Positions 9,008 through 18,317 of a stretch of 64,000 bases of DNA are shown here, piece by piece. The notes under the pieces are model-generated. The model was given only the letters and a program-made list of their open reading frames with translations. It ran no database searches and was not told the DNA's origin. A program made the position numbers and the translations under genes. The stretch's first letter is position 1. Each line of letters opens with the position of its first letter. Origin of the DNA: Deferrivibrio essentukiensis (GTDB lineage: Bacteria; Chrysiogenota; Deferribacteres; Deferribacterales; Deferrivibrionaceae); contig NZ_JAJAFU010000006.1 of NCBI RefSeq assembly GCF_020480685.1, positions 31,435 to 95,434 on the forward strand, in the 5' to 3' direction.

Positions 9008-9780
9008 TAAATGACTTTTATTGCTGCTCTGTACCCTTCTTCTATAATAATTTTTGCCTTGTGATAGTCAAACATACCTATATTTTTAAGGTTAGGCTCT
9101 ATTAAAATTTTAGGTGGGTGGCATTCCAATGAGTATTTTGTTTGATAATAATTCATAATGCTGGAAGACTTGTAAAATGTTGTAACAATATTAGGCAAAT
9201 CACCATTAATATTATTTGAAAGATGTTTGTTAAGATTTATGGAAACTATTCTCTTGTAACCTTTTTCCCTTAAAACTTCATTTGGTAAAGGCATACTCAC
9301 TGCCCCATCAACGTATATGCTACCATTAATTGTTGCAGGGGTAAATATACCGGGGATAGAGATACTTGCCCTAATCGCATCAATCAGACTCCCTTTTTCA
9401 AAAACTACTGGCTCACCTGTATTAAGGTCGGTAGCGACTATCATTAGTTTAATATCAGCATCCTCTATGTTTTGTTCGCCTAATGTAGACATAAAAAATT
9501 TACAAATTTTATCTCCATCCATAAGCCCTTTGGAAGGGAATAGGTTTATGTCAAAAAGTGAGAATACCTTCCTTTTGTCCAATGATAAAACATAATTTTT
9601 ATAATCTTCAAGCTTGCCAAATGCGTAGTAAGCACCAATAACTGCTCCGATACTTGTACCTGCAATGGCATCAATCTGATATTTTTTTTCACTTAGTGCG
9701 TTGATTACTCCAATATGTGCAAGCCCTTTTGCCGAGCCACTACCCAGCGCTAATGCTACCTTTTTTCTATTAAAAAACAT
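9007..9780 (-). CDS. Patatin-like phospholipase (RssA/YchK family)
   Basis: A 257-residue patatin-fold serine lipase. It has the oxyanion glycine loop GSGSAKG (13-19), the nucleophile elbow GTSIG with Ser43, and the catalytic Asp in VDGA near 155, giving a complete Ser-Asp dyad. Family members release fatty acids from membrane lipids; the substrate here is unknown. The open frame extends to a GTG at 9786, but GGAG at 9787-9790 is better spaced for the ATG at 9780. metH ends two bases upstream, so the genes are coupled. The stop codon overlaps tRNA-Arg by one base. Confidence 0.9.
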   Translation of the reverse strand: MFFNRKKVALALGSGSAKGLAHIGVINALSEKKYQIDAIAGTSIGAVIGAYYAFGKLEDYKNYVLSLDKRKVFSLFDINLFPSKGLMDGDKICKFFMSTLGEQNIEDADIKLMIVATDLNTGEPVVFEKGSLIDAIRASISIPGIFTPATINGSIYVDGAVSMPLPNEVLREKGYKRIVSINLNKHLSNNINGDLPNIVTTFYKSSSIMNYYQTKYSLECHPPKILIEPNLKNIGMFDYHKAKIIIEEGYRAAIKVI

Positions 9781-9782
9781 AT

Positions 9783-12700
9783 TCACTCCGTAAAATATTC
9801 AGCGTTAGGATTGTAAAGAATAATTGCGCTTGTGGAAAATTCAGGCACCATCAAAAATGTCTCCGTAAGGTTTACGCCGATTGATTTCATATTTAACAAC
9901 TTCCCTATAGTTTCATTCCCTTGTAAGTCAGGACATGACGGATAGCCGAAGCTGTATCTTTTACCTTGATACTTTTGCCTTAAGATTGATTCAATATTTT
10001 TATCATATTCATTATCAATCTTTAACTCTTTTCTTATTTTAAGATGCCAATATTCTGCTAATGCCTCTGTAATCTCTGTAAAAAGTCCGTGATAAAGAAA
10101 ATAATCTTTATATTTTGATTCATCGTGTAACTTTTTGCAAAACTCTACTGTTTTTTCACCAATAGTTACTACCTGCATAGGTAAAATATCAAATTCATCA
10201 TCTTTAAAATAGTCTGAGAGACAAAGATACGGCTCTTTGGCCTGTCTTGGAAATTCAAATTTTGCTATCTCTGACTTTGATTCGTCATAAATTTTTAAAG
10301 CATTATTTTCAGCCTTGCAGTAAAAGTATCCGTAACTAACCTTAGGGACTATAATGTTTTCACTAATTACTGTTTCTAACATTTGATTAAAAGTGTCATT
10401 TGTGGTGTTTAAAACTTCATCGAATTCACTTTCAGTCATGTTATTTTTCTTAAAGCCCCATCTTGTGGTAAATAGTGTATATTTATTTATATAGTTGCTA
10501 AATTCTCTGATTTTTATATCCTCTACACTTCTATAGCCTATAAATGGCGGGTTTATGTTAAGATTAACTGTCCTATCGATACGAGTATTTTCTGATTTTA
10601 GAGTAGATTTTTTATCTTTATTTGATTTACTTGCTTTTCTAACTGTAACTTTTTCTTCTGAAAGATAGGTAATTGCATTGAAGGCATCCCTGCAATAGAA
10701 AACTGCTCCAGGGATAATCGGCTCACATTCATTTACTACATATCCTTCAGTGAGGGCTGCTCCCCCTAAAAGGATTTTTAGATTCATGTTATGCTTACTT
10801 ATCTCTTCAAGATTTTCTTTCATAATGAGTGTTGATTTGACTAAAAGACCGCTCATCCCAATTGCATCCGCGTTTACTTCCTGAGCTTTTTTAATCATAT
10901 CCTGCACTTCAACCTTTATTCCAAGGTTATATACTTCATAACCGTTATTACTTAATATTATATCAACAAGGTTTTTTCCTATATCGTGCACGTCCCCTTT
11001 TACTGTTGCAAGGACAACCCTCCCTTTAACTTCGGCGGTATTTTTTTCCATAAATTTTTCAAGATAATTTACAGATTTTTTCATTACTTCAGCGGATTGC
11101 AATACAAATGGAAGCAGCATTTTACCGCTGCCGAAAAGCTCCCCTACATGTTGCATTGCGGGCATGAGTATTTCGTTTATGATATGTACAGGTGTGTATT
11201 TTAATAGAAGGTTGTCCAAAACCTTTTCAAGCTCAGTTAAATCCCCTTTTATAAGTTTTGACTTTATTTTTTCTTCGTCAGGTAAGTTTTCATCAACCTT
11301 TTTATCCTTGAAAGTACCTTCCCTTTTGGAAAAATATTCTATAAATTGGTCAAGGGCTTTTTCTTTACCATCAATAAGATTATTGCATAACTTTAATTCT
11401 TCTGGATTTATATTTGTTTCAGGGATGACTTTCACTGCATGAACAATTGCCATGTCAAGCCCTGCCTTAACAGCCCTTGATAAAAATACGGAGTTTAAAA
11501 TTGTCCTACTGTCGGCAGAAAGTCCGAAAGACACGTTACTTACCCCAAGGACAGTCTTTGCTCCTTTTAAGTTTTGTTTAATCATTTTAATCGCTTCAAT
11601 GGTTTCAAGAGCTGCATATGTTAGTGTTTTATCGCCGCTGCCGATTGAGAAAGTCAATGGGTCAAATATTAAGTCTTCAGGATTGAGGTTGTATTCGTTT
11701 ACCCATATGTCATAAATCCTTTTGGCAATGCTAAATTTACTTTCTGCATCCATTGCCATACCTTTTTCATCAATAGTTAGAGCTATCACTGCAGCAGGAA
11801 AATATTTTACAATTTTCAAGATTTGATGAAGCTTTTCTCCACCATCTTCAAGGTTGATTGAGTTAATTACAGGTTTGCCTGCATACCTCTTTAATGATTC
11901 TAATATTGCATTGGGGTCTGTAGAGTCTATTACAATTGGAGCGATTAATTTTTGATTGAGCATCGATACAAATTTTGAGATGTCTTTAATTTCATCCCGT
12001 CCGGCATAAGCTACACATACATCAATCAGATGTGAAGCACCTTCTTGGTCTTTTGCTACCTTTAACATCCCGTCAAAATCATCTTTTAACAATAGTTCCC
12101 TAAAAGCCTTACTCCCGTTTGCATTTGCTCTTTCTCCGATAAGAGTGGGCGGTGGGTCTTGTGTGAGGCTTGTGCTTGTGTAAAGACTTGATACCAGGCC
12201 TTTTGCGGAAAAATTATCATCTTTTACCGAAGGCGTTATTGTTTTTAATTTTTCACTAATTTTTTTAATATGTTCATAAGTAGTGCCACAACATCCGCCA
12301 ACTATATCTATGTCATATTTTTTAACTAAATCGTACATGATATCAGCCATTTTATCCGGAGTCATGTTATAAACAAATTTACCATTTATTGTTTCGGGTA
12401 ATCCGGCGTTTGGAATGCAAGAGATTTTGGATTTGAAATTTGCCCTAAAGTCAGCCAAAAATCTCTCCATCATGTCAGGCCCGAGTGAGCAGTTTATGCC
12501 AAGTGAAAAAATTGAATAATCGGCAAGGGATGCAATGACAGCGGAAATATCCGAGCCTAAAAGCATAGTGCCGTTTTGCTCCAATGTGACTGAAACCATT
12601 ACGGGTAAATCGATATATTTTTCATTCATTGTGTCAAATACTGCGTTAATGGCAGATTTTACTTGCAGGATATCTTGGCAGGTTTCTATTATAAAAAGGT

Positions 12701-13136
12701 CGATACCCCCATCAATAAGTGCATTAGCTTGTTCCTTGTACATTTGATAAAGGTCATCGTAAGAAATATGGCCAAGACTTGGAAGTTTAGTCCCTGGGCC
12801 CATTGATCCAGCCACAAAACAGCCAAATTTGTCAGCCGCTTTTCTTGCAATTTGCGCCCCTTTTAAATTTATCTCATATACCCTATCCTCAAGTCCAAAT
12901 TCTGAGAGGACAAGCCTTGTGCCTCCAAAAGTATTTGTTTCCAACACCTTTGCACCGGCCTTCAAAAAATTTGAATGAATTTCATAAATTATATTTTCAT
13001 TGCAAACATTTAAGTATTCATTGCATCCGGGGTAGCCACCGAAGTCCTCTTCTGAGAGCTCGTAGGTCTGAATTGTTGTCCCCATAGCGCCGTCAAAAAT
13101 TACAATATTCTCTTTTGCGTAAGTTCTAAAGTCCAT
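9783..13136 (-). CDS. metH: Cobalamin-dependent methionine synthase
   Basis: The enzyme (1117 residues) transfers the methyl group of 5-methyltetrahydrofolate to homocysteine through B12. All four modules are present: the homocysteine domain (1-300, zinc cysteines in NCSLGP and GGCCGTT), the pterin-binding barrel (about 330-590), the cap and B12 domain (about 630-840, with the cobalt ligand in DVHDIGKN near His716), and an S-adenosylmethionine reactivation domain (about 860 to the end, with RYSFGYPSCPDL). E. coli MetH has about 1227 residues, so this is slightly compact but complete. TTGGAG precedes the ATG. No cobalamin riboswitch is visible in the short leader. Confidence 0.96.
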   Translation of the reverse strand: MDFRTYAKENIVIFDGAMGTTIQTYELSEEDFGGYPGCNEYLNVCNENIIYEIHSNFLKAGAKVLETNTFGGTRLVLSEFGLEDRVYEINLKGAQIARKAADKFGCFVAGSMGPGTKLPSLGHISYDDLYQMYKEQANALIDGGIDLFIIETCQDILQVKSAINAVFDTMNEKYIDLPVMVSVTLEQNGTMLLGSDISAVIASLADYSIFSLGINCSLGPDMMERFLADFRANFKSKISCIPNAGLPETINGKFVYNMTPDKMADIMYDLVKKYDIDIVGGCCGTTYEHIKKISEKLKTITPSVKDDNFSAKGLVSSLYTSTSLTQDPPPTLIGERANANGSKAFRELLLKDDFDGMLKVAKDQEGASHLIDVCVAYAGRDEIKDISKFVSMLNQKLIAPIVIDSTDPNAILESLKRYAGKPVINSINLEDGGEKLHQILKIVKYFPAAVIALTIDEKGMAMDAESKFSIAKRIYDIWVNEYNLNPEDLIFDPLTFSIGSGDKTLTYAALETIEAIKMIKQNLKGAKTVLGVSNVSFGLSADSRTILNSVFLSRAVKAGLDMAIVHAVKVIPETNINPEELKLCNNLIDGKEKALDQFIEYFSKREGTFKDKKVDENLPDEEKIKSKLIKGDLTELEKVLDNLLLKYTPVHIINEILMPAMQHVGELFGSGKMLLPFVLQSAEVMKKSVNYLEKFMEKNTAEVKGRVVLATVKGDVHDIGKNLVDIILSNNGYEVYNLGIKVEVQDMIKKAQEVNADAIGMSGLLVKSTLIMKENLEEISKHNMNLKILLGGAALTEGYVVNECEPIIPGAVFYCRDAFNAITYLSEEKVTVRKASKSNKDKKSTLKSENTRIDRTVNLNINPPFIGYRSVEDIKIREFSNYINKYTLFTTRWGFKKNNMTESEFDEVLNTTNDTFNQMLETVISENIIVPKVSYGYFYCKAENNALKIYDESKSEIAKFEFPRQAKEPYLCLSDYFKDDEFDILPMQVVTIGEKTVEFCKKLHDESKYKDYFLYHGLFTEITEALAEYWHLKIRKELKIDNEYDKNIESILRQKYQGKRYSFGYPSCPDLQGNETIGKLLNMKSIGVNLTETFLMVPEFSTSAIILYNPNAEYFTE

Positions 13137-13298
13137 TTTTTCTCCAATTTATCTTTGTTACAAAATCATATAGCCTTTAATTATATAGAGTTTTTACCAT
13201 GAAATCTATTGTTTTATTATATTTTTTTGTTAGATATGTAAAGTGTATTGATTTTAGTTTATTACGTGTTAGAATATACCGGTGAAAAATTATACTGT

Positions 13299-14192
13299 AT
13301 GAATAATAAAATAGGCGATTTCAAACTTTACCTTTCTCATGAATTAGGTCTGGCAGATAATACAGTGATGGCATATCTGAATGATATAAATCACTTTTAT
13401 GATTTCTTTAACAATAAAAATATGCAGGTGAAAAGTACAGATATAGTTAACTATATGAATAAATTAAAGAGTGACGGTTACTCCATAGAAACGATTTTAA
13501 GACGTCTGTCCGGGCTTTCTGCTTATTTTGATTTTTTGATTAAGGAAAGATTGATTGACAAAAACCCTATATCTTTTATCAGCAAGCCAAAGGGGTGGGA
13601 TAAGTTACCTAAATTTTTGAATTTTGACGAAGTTGATAAGATTCTTTCAATTTTTAATACAAATGACCCGCTCGAATATAGAAATAAGATTTTAATAGAG
13701 TTTTTGTACTCCACAGGGTGCAGAGTGAGTGAGATTTTAAATATAAAAGTAAGTGATGTAGATTCAAAGCGTGGATTTGTAAGGGTCGTAGGTAAGGGGA
13801 ATAAGCAAAGGATTGTCCCCCTTTACAATAAACTTGTTGAAATTTTACCTTCCTACTATAATATAAGGCATACATATTTTGTTAAAGGCAGGGACACGGG
13901 TTATCTTTTTTTGAGTAGAAACGGTAATAAGTTATCAAGGGTGATGTGCTTTAATATATTGAGGGATGCTTGCGAGAGAGCGGGGATTAGAAAAAAAGTT
14001 TCTCCCCACACGATAAGACATTCTTTTGCAACTCATCTTTTGACAAATGGAGCAGATTTGAGGACAATTCAGATATTATTGGGGCATTCAAATATTTCCA
14101 CTACAGAAATATATACTCATATTACTGATAACAAGACGAGAGAGATATTAACACAATTTCACCCTCGATTTAGGAATAGAGGTAAAAGTTGA
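13299..14192 (+). CDS. Tyrosine recombinase XerC/XerD
   Basis: A 297-residue site-specific recombinase with an N-terminal SAM-like core-binding domain and a C-terminal catalytic domain. The active-site set is complete: Arg in GCRVSEIL, Lys in GKGNKQRIVPL, HTIRH, GHSNIS and Tyr in IYTHIT. Length and housekeeping neighbours fit chromosome-dimer resolution by a Xer protein and not a mobile integrase. The frame runs back to 13248, but starting at the ATG at 13299 gives the normal Xer length. It overlaps the next gene by four bases. XerC and XerD cannot be told apart from this sequence alone. Confidence 0.92.
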   Translation: MNNKIGDFKLYLSHELGLADNTVMAYLNDINHFYDFFNNKNMQVKSTDIVNYMNKLKSDGYSIETILRRLSGLSAYFDFLIKERLIDKNPISFISKPKGWDKLPKFLNFDEVDKILSIFNTNDPLEYRNKILIEFLYSTGCRVSEILNIKVSDVDSKRGFVRVVGKGNKQRIVPLYNKLVEILPSYYNIRHTYFVKGRDTGYLFLSRNGNKLSRVMCFNILRDACERAGIRKKVSPHTIRHSFATHLLTNGADLRTIQILLGHSNISTTEIYTHITDNKTREILTQFHPRFRNRGKS

Positions 14193-16819
14193 AAATAGTC
14201 CTTACTCACCACAACCCTGATTTTGATGCAATAGCAAGTAGTTATGCAGCATATAAATTTTATGGCTGCGATAAAATTTTTCTTGGGCACAATGTTGACT
14301 CCACTGTAATAGAGTTTTTGAATGAGTCGGGACTTGAAAAATCTTTTGAAATTTTGACGGAAAGCGATGTTGAAAAATTTGATGAAAAGATTGAATTGCT
14401 TGTTATTACTGATTGTAAGTTTAAAAGCAGGCTTGGTTATCTACAAAAGTTAATCGATTTGTCTGAAAAAGTATATATTTACGATCATCATAGTGGTAAT
14501 GAGTGTGATATAGAGAATAATCTTTTGGTGTTAAAGGTTATAGGGGCAACAACCTCTATACTTGTAAATGAAATAAACAAATCCGGCATAAAATTGACCA
14601 AAGAGGAGTTAACTCTTTTTTTGCTTGGTATTTATGAGGATACAGGTTTTTTGAGTTTTAATACTACTACACCTGAAGATATTTCGGCTGTGCATTTTTT
14701 ACTGTCCGAAGGTGGAGATATTTCCAAGGTTAGACAATATATCAAAAGGGAGCTTAGTAAAGAACAGCTCGTAATCTTAAACGAGCTCATTATAAATATG
14801 AATCTTTTTATTTTAAATGGTATTGCTATTGGTGTTTCCTTTGCTTCTTTTGAAGAGTATGTGCCTGAAGTGTCTATTTTGGCTAATAAAATTATGGACA
14901 TGGAAAACCTCGAAGTATTTTTTATGCTTGTAAGGCTTGGAGATAGGACTTTATTGGTTGGAAGGAGCAGGCTCGATTATATAGATACCTCAGAAGTGGC
15001 AATGAGTTTTGGTGGAGGAGGACACCCGTCAGCTTCAAGTGCAATAATTAAGGATTTGACTTTAAATGAGGCTTATGAAAAATTAAAAATGCTTATAAAG
15101 GACATTATCAAGCCCCAAAAACTTGCAAAACATATAATGACTTCCCCTGTAAAATATGTATCTTATTTTCAGACATTTAATGATGCTTTAGATCTGTTTA
15201 TGAAATATAACCTGAATATGATGCCTGTTGTCAAAGACAATAAGGCGGTAGGGCTTATTTCAAGGAAAGATATATTACAAGGGATAAAACATGGGCTGAA
15301 AGATGAACCTGTTAATAATATTATGCAGATTGAATTTGAAACCGTTGGCTTAGACGATAGTTTGAGTGTTGTTGAAGATATTATGTTGCAGAAAAATCAA
15401 AAACTGATTCCCGTTGTTGACAAAGGTAAATTGGTAGGTGTTATAACACGTACTGACCTTTTAAGACTTATGAAAGAGGAGACAAGCAGAATCCCGAGAT
15501 ATTTGAAAAGCAGGGCAGACAGCCTTATGTTAAGTAAAAAAGTTAATGTTAGGAATATATTAAAAGACAGACTCCCAGAGCAGTATTACAATCTCTTGGA
15601 AGAGTTGGGAGATTTGGCTGAAAAGGACGGCATAAACGTTTACGTGGTAGGTGGATTTGTTAGAGACCTTTTGATGAAGAATGAAAATTTTGATATAGAT
15701 ATAGTGGTTGAAGGGAGTGCATCTAAATTTGCCAAAAAATATGCCGATTTAAAAGGTGCAAAAATTGCTATCCACAAAAAGTTTGATACGGCGCAGGTGA
15801 TTTTTAAGGATGATTTGAGGATTGATTTTGCCACATCAAGGACAGAGTATTACACTTTTCCTGCGGCAGCACCTGAAGTTGAATCATCATCGATAAAAAA
15901 TGATCTTTATCGTAGAGATTTTACTATTAATGCGATGGCTGTGAAGCTTAATAAGTCAGAATTTGGGCTTCTTTTGGATTTTTTTGGCGGTAGGAGAGAT
16001 ATTAAAGATAAGAAAATAAGAGTGTTGCACAACCTTAGCTTTGTGGATGACCCTTCGAGAGGTTTTAGAGCGATACGTTTTGCCGTAAGGTTCGGTTTTG
16101 AAATTGGCCCTCATACGAAAAAATTACTAAAGCATGCGGTTAATATGGGGCTTTTTGATAAAATATACGGGCAAAGACTTTTTGTGGAGCTAAAGTATAT
16201 TCTCAGTGAAGATAATTATCTTGATGCCGTTGAGATGATGAAAGATTACGATATACTGCAATTTTTAAATAAAAACATTGCCATGAATGAAAGTAAGTAT
16301 GAATTATTTGAAAACCTTGAAAAAATTTATAGTTGGTATAACTTTCAAGTCGGTAAAAATATTAACGCTTATTTAGGTAGATTTTACGTGTTGTTTAGTG
16401 ACTTAAAATATAAAGATTTGAAAGAGCTTGCCAAAAGGTTTGAGTTGAACCACAATGAAAAAAAACTTTATATTGCAAATGCCTTGAAAGCAGACAATGT
16501 AAGTATAAAGATAAAAAGAAATGGTAATATCAAGCCGTCTGAAATATGCAGACTGTTTAGTGGGCTGACAGATGAGGGGATTATGTATGTTGGTGCAATA
16601 TTGGGTGAAAATTATGAGTATATTGTAAAAAATTATTTTAATATTTACAAAAATATCCAGCTAAATATAAATGGCGATGATTTGATTAAAATGGGCTACA
16701 AACCATCAAGAAAATTTTCTGAAGTATTACAGAAACTGCTTGATATGAAAATAGATGGAGAAATAATTTCAAAAGAAGATGAAGTAAAAAAGGCAAAAGA
16801 GTTATTCAAGGAGAGTTAA
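14189..16819 (+). CDS. tRNA nucleotidyltransferase with N-terminal DHH and CBS domains
   Basis: An 876-residue multidomain enzyme. Residues 1-300 form a DHH phosphoesterase (DFDAIAS, DHHSGNE and a GGGGHPSAS DHHA1 motif). Two CBS repeats follow (about 315-430). A class II nucleotidyltransferase/poly(A) polymerase head (GGFVRDLL near 487, FDIDIVVEG near 500, RRDFTINAMAV) and its RNA-binding helical tail complete it. It should add CCA, or A alone, to tRNA 3' ends, which both tRNA genes here need. The TTG start lies six bases after GAGG and overlaps the recombinase stop. This architecture is known in several phyla; the DHH domain's role is not settled. Confidence 0.9.
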   Translation: MKIVLTHHNPDFDAIASSYAAYKFYGCDKIFLGHNVDSTVIEFLNESGLEKSFEILTESDVEKFDEKIELLVITDCKFKSRLGYLQKLIDLSEKVYIYDHHSGNECDIENNLLVLKVIGATTSILVNEINKSGIKLTKEELTLFLLGIYEDTGFLSFNTTTPEDISAVHFLLSEGGDISKVRQYIKRELSKEQLVILNELIINMNLFILNGIAIGVSFASFEEYVPEVSILANKIMDMENLEVFFMLVRLGDRTLLVGRSRLDYIDTSEVAMSFGGGGHPSASSAIIKDLTLNEAYEKLKMLIKDIIKPQKLAKHIMTSPVKYVSYFQTFNDALDLFMKYNLNMMPVVKDNKAVGLISRKDILQGIKHGLKDEPVNNIMQIEFETVGLDDSLSVVEDIMLQKNQKLIPVVDKGKLVGVITRTDLLRLMKEETSRIPRYLKSRADSLMLSKKVNVRNILKDRLPEQYYNLLEELGDLAEKDGINVYVVGGFVRDLLMKNENFDIDIVVEGSASKFAKKYADLKGAKIAIHKKFDTAQVIFKDDLRIDFATSRTEYYTFPAAAPEVESSSIKNDLYRRDFTINAMAVKLNKSEFGLLLDFFGGRRDIKDKKIRVLHNLSFVDDPSRGFRAIRFAVRFGFEIGPHTKKLLKHAVNMGLFDKIYGQRLFVELKYILSEDNYLDAVEMMKDYDILQFLNKNIAMNESKYELFENLEKIYSWYNFQVGKNINAYLGRFYVLFSDLKYKDLKELAKRFELNHNEKKLYIANALKADNVSIKIKRNGNIKPSEICRLFSGLTDEGIMYVGAILGENYEYIVKNYFNIYKNIQLNINGDDLIKMGYKPSRKFSEVLQKLLDMKIDGEIISKEDEVKKAKELFKES

Positions 16820-16825
16820 TATAAT

Positions 16826-17788
16826 ATGCAGACTACAAAAGTGTTTGTGATAGAAGAGGCACTTGTACCGGCAATTCTTGGACATAAAGATAAGTATCTT
16901 AAGTATATTCAAAAGAGTTTGGATATATCTGTTGCGGTACGTGGTAATGAGTTTAATTTGAGCGGAGACAAAGGGCAAGTAGAGAAAGGGTTAGCCCTTT
17001 TTAATAATCTTAGGGAAATTGTATTAAAATCAAATTTGTCTATGTCAGACCTTGAAAGTGCGGTAAGGATGGTAATAGAGGACACTAAAACTCATATTTC
17101 AGAGGTATTGACTGATATTGTAAAGGTTTCCGGACGCGTTAAGAGTGTAGTGCCTAAAACACCTCGTCAAAAGACATATGTGCAATTTATAAAAGATTAT
17201 GATGTAGTATTTGGAATAGGGCCTGCCGGTACGGGCAAGACTTATCTTGCTGTTGCAATGGCGGTTAATATGTTTTTAAATAAAAAGGTTAGCAGGATTA
17301 TTCTTACAAGGCCTGCAGTTGAGGCCGGTGAAAGACTTGGCTTTTTGCCGGGAGATATTGCCGATAAGATTAACCCTTATTTGAGACCATTGTATGATGC
17401 CCTTTACAATATGATGGATTTTGAAAAGGTTGGCAGTCTTATTGAAAAAGGGGTGATAGAGCTTGCACCTCTTGCATTTATGAGGGGTAGGACACTTAAC
17501 GATGCATTTATTATACTGGATGAAGCCCAAAATACGACCGTTGAACAGATGAAAATGTTTCTGACGAGGCTTGGCTTTAATTCAAAAGCTGTGATTACAG
17601 GGGATATTACTCAGGTAGATTTACCTTCGGATAAAAAATCGGGGCTGATAGTGGTCAGAGATATTCTAAAAGATGTGGATGGTTTAAAATTTGTGGACTT
17701 TACCAAAAGTGATGTTATAAGACATCCGTTGGTGCAAAGAATAATTAACGCTTATGAAGAGTATGAGGCTAAAAAAAATGGGAATTAA
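16826..17788 (+). CDS. phoH: PhoH family ATPase
   Basis: A 320-residue PhoH-like protein. A short N-terminal KH-like region is followed by a P-loop ATPase domain with Walker A GIGPAGTGKT (about 130-139) and Walker B FIILDEAQN (near 229). PhoH proteins are linked to RNA metabolism and commonly sit beside ybeY, as here. GGAG precedes the ATG by 12 bases, a rather long spacing. ybeY begins within its last codons. Confidence 0.93.
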   Translation: MQTTKVFVIEEALVPAILGHKDKYLKYIQKSLDISVAVRGNEFNLSGDKGQVEKGLALFNNLREIVLKSNLSMSDLESAVRMVIEDTKTHISEVLTDIVKVSGRVKSVVPKTPRQKTYVQFIKDYDVVFGIGPAGTGKTYLAVAMAVNMFLNKKVSRIILTRPAVEAGERLGFLPGDIADKINPYLRPLYDALYNMMDFEKVGSLIEKGVIELAPLAFMRGRTLNDAFIILDEAQNTTVEQMKMFLTRLGFNSKAVITGDITQVDLPSDKKSGLIVVRDILKDVDGLKFVDFTKSDVIRHPLVQRIINAYEEYEAKKNGN

Positions 17789-18233
17789 AATTTATTTGAC
17801 TGACGAAGTTGAATCAGGTTTTTCGGAAAGTTTTATAAAAGAGATATCTGAGAGGGTGCTTGAGAAATTGCAAATTAACAAAAATCTGAAAGTTTCTGTC
17901 TTAATAACAAATGACAGTGAAATACAAACTATTAATAATGAGTATCGCAATATTGATAAGCCTACGGACGTTTTGTCATTTCCTCAATTTGAGAAAACAG
18001 AAGATATTTTGGATGATTCGTTGTTAGGGGATATAGTAATTTCAATAGATACCTTAAAAAAGCAGGCCAATGAGAATGAAATAGATGTAAAGCGTGAGGC
18101 TGCATTTTTGATAATTCACGGCTTTTTGCACCTTTTGGGGTATGACCATATGGATGAGAAACAGGAAGAGGTGATGTTTGATTTGCAGGAAAATATATTA
18201 AAATCTTTGGTGGATGATGGAGTTATTCCGTAG
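17778..18233 (+). CDS. ybeY: Endoribonuclease YbeY
   Basis: A 152-residue single-domain metalloprotein of the UPF0054 family, involved in rRNA maturation and ribosome quality control. The zinc site HGFLHLLGYDH lies near residues 114-124, and the NDSEIQTINNEYRNIDKPTDVLSF family segment is conserved over residues 46-69. The ATG at 17778 is preferred over the open-frame start at 17754 because GAGG (17765-17768) precedes it at a normal distance. It overlaps phoH by 11 bases, so translation is probably coupled. Confidence 0.93.
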   Translation: MGIKIYLTDEVESGFSESFIKEISERVLEKLQINKNLKVSVLITNDSEIQTINNEYRNIDKPTDVLSFPQFEKTEDILDDSLLGDIVISIDTLKKQANENEIDVKREAAFLIIHGFLHLLGYDHMDEKQEEVMFDLQENILKSLVDDGVIP

Positions 18234-18317
18234 TGCATGCAAATAGTGTGGATTTTAGTTTAATAATGTGTTATTTTCATAGTATGATTTTTTTTAAATT
18301 TTATATAAAAAGATAAT

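Noticed and set aside
8893..9105. Plus-strand frame across tRNA-Arg
   Set aside because: It reads through the tRNA complement and the ends of two minus-strand genes; a known type of false gene over tRNAs.
13137..13298. Possible cobalamin riboswitch or attachment site between metH and the recombinase
   Set aside because: The metH leader is too short and lacks the conserved B12 box; no repeat or tRNA end that would suggest an integration site is present.
13299..14192. Tyrosine recombinase as a prophage or island integrase
   Set aside because: Length, sequence and translational coupling to housekeeping genes fit XerC/XerD; no phage genes or flanking repeats occur.
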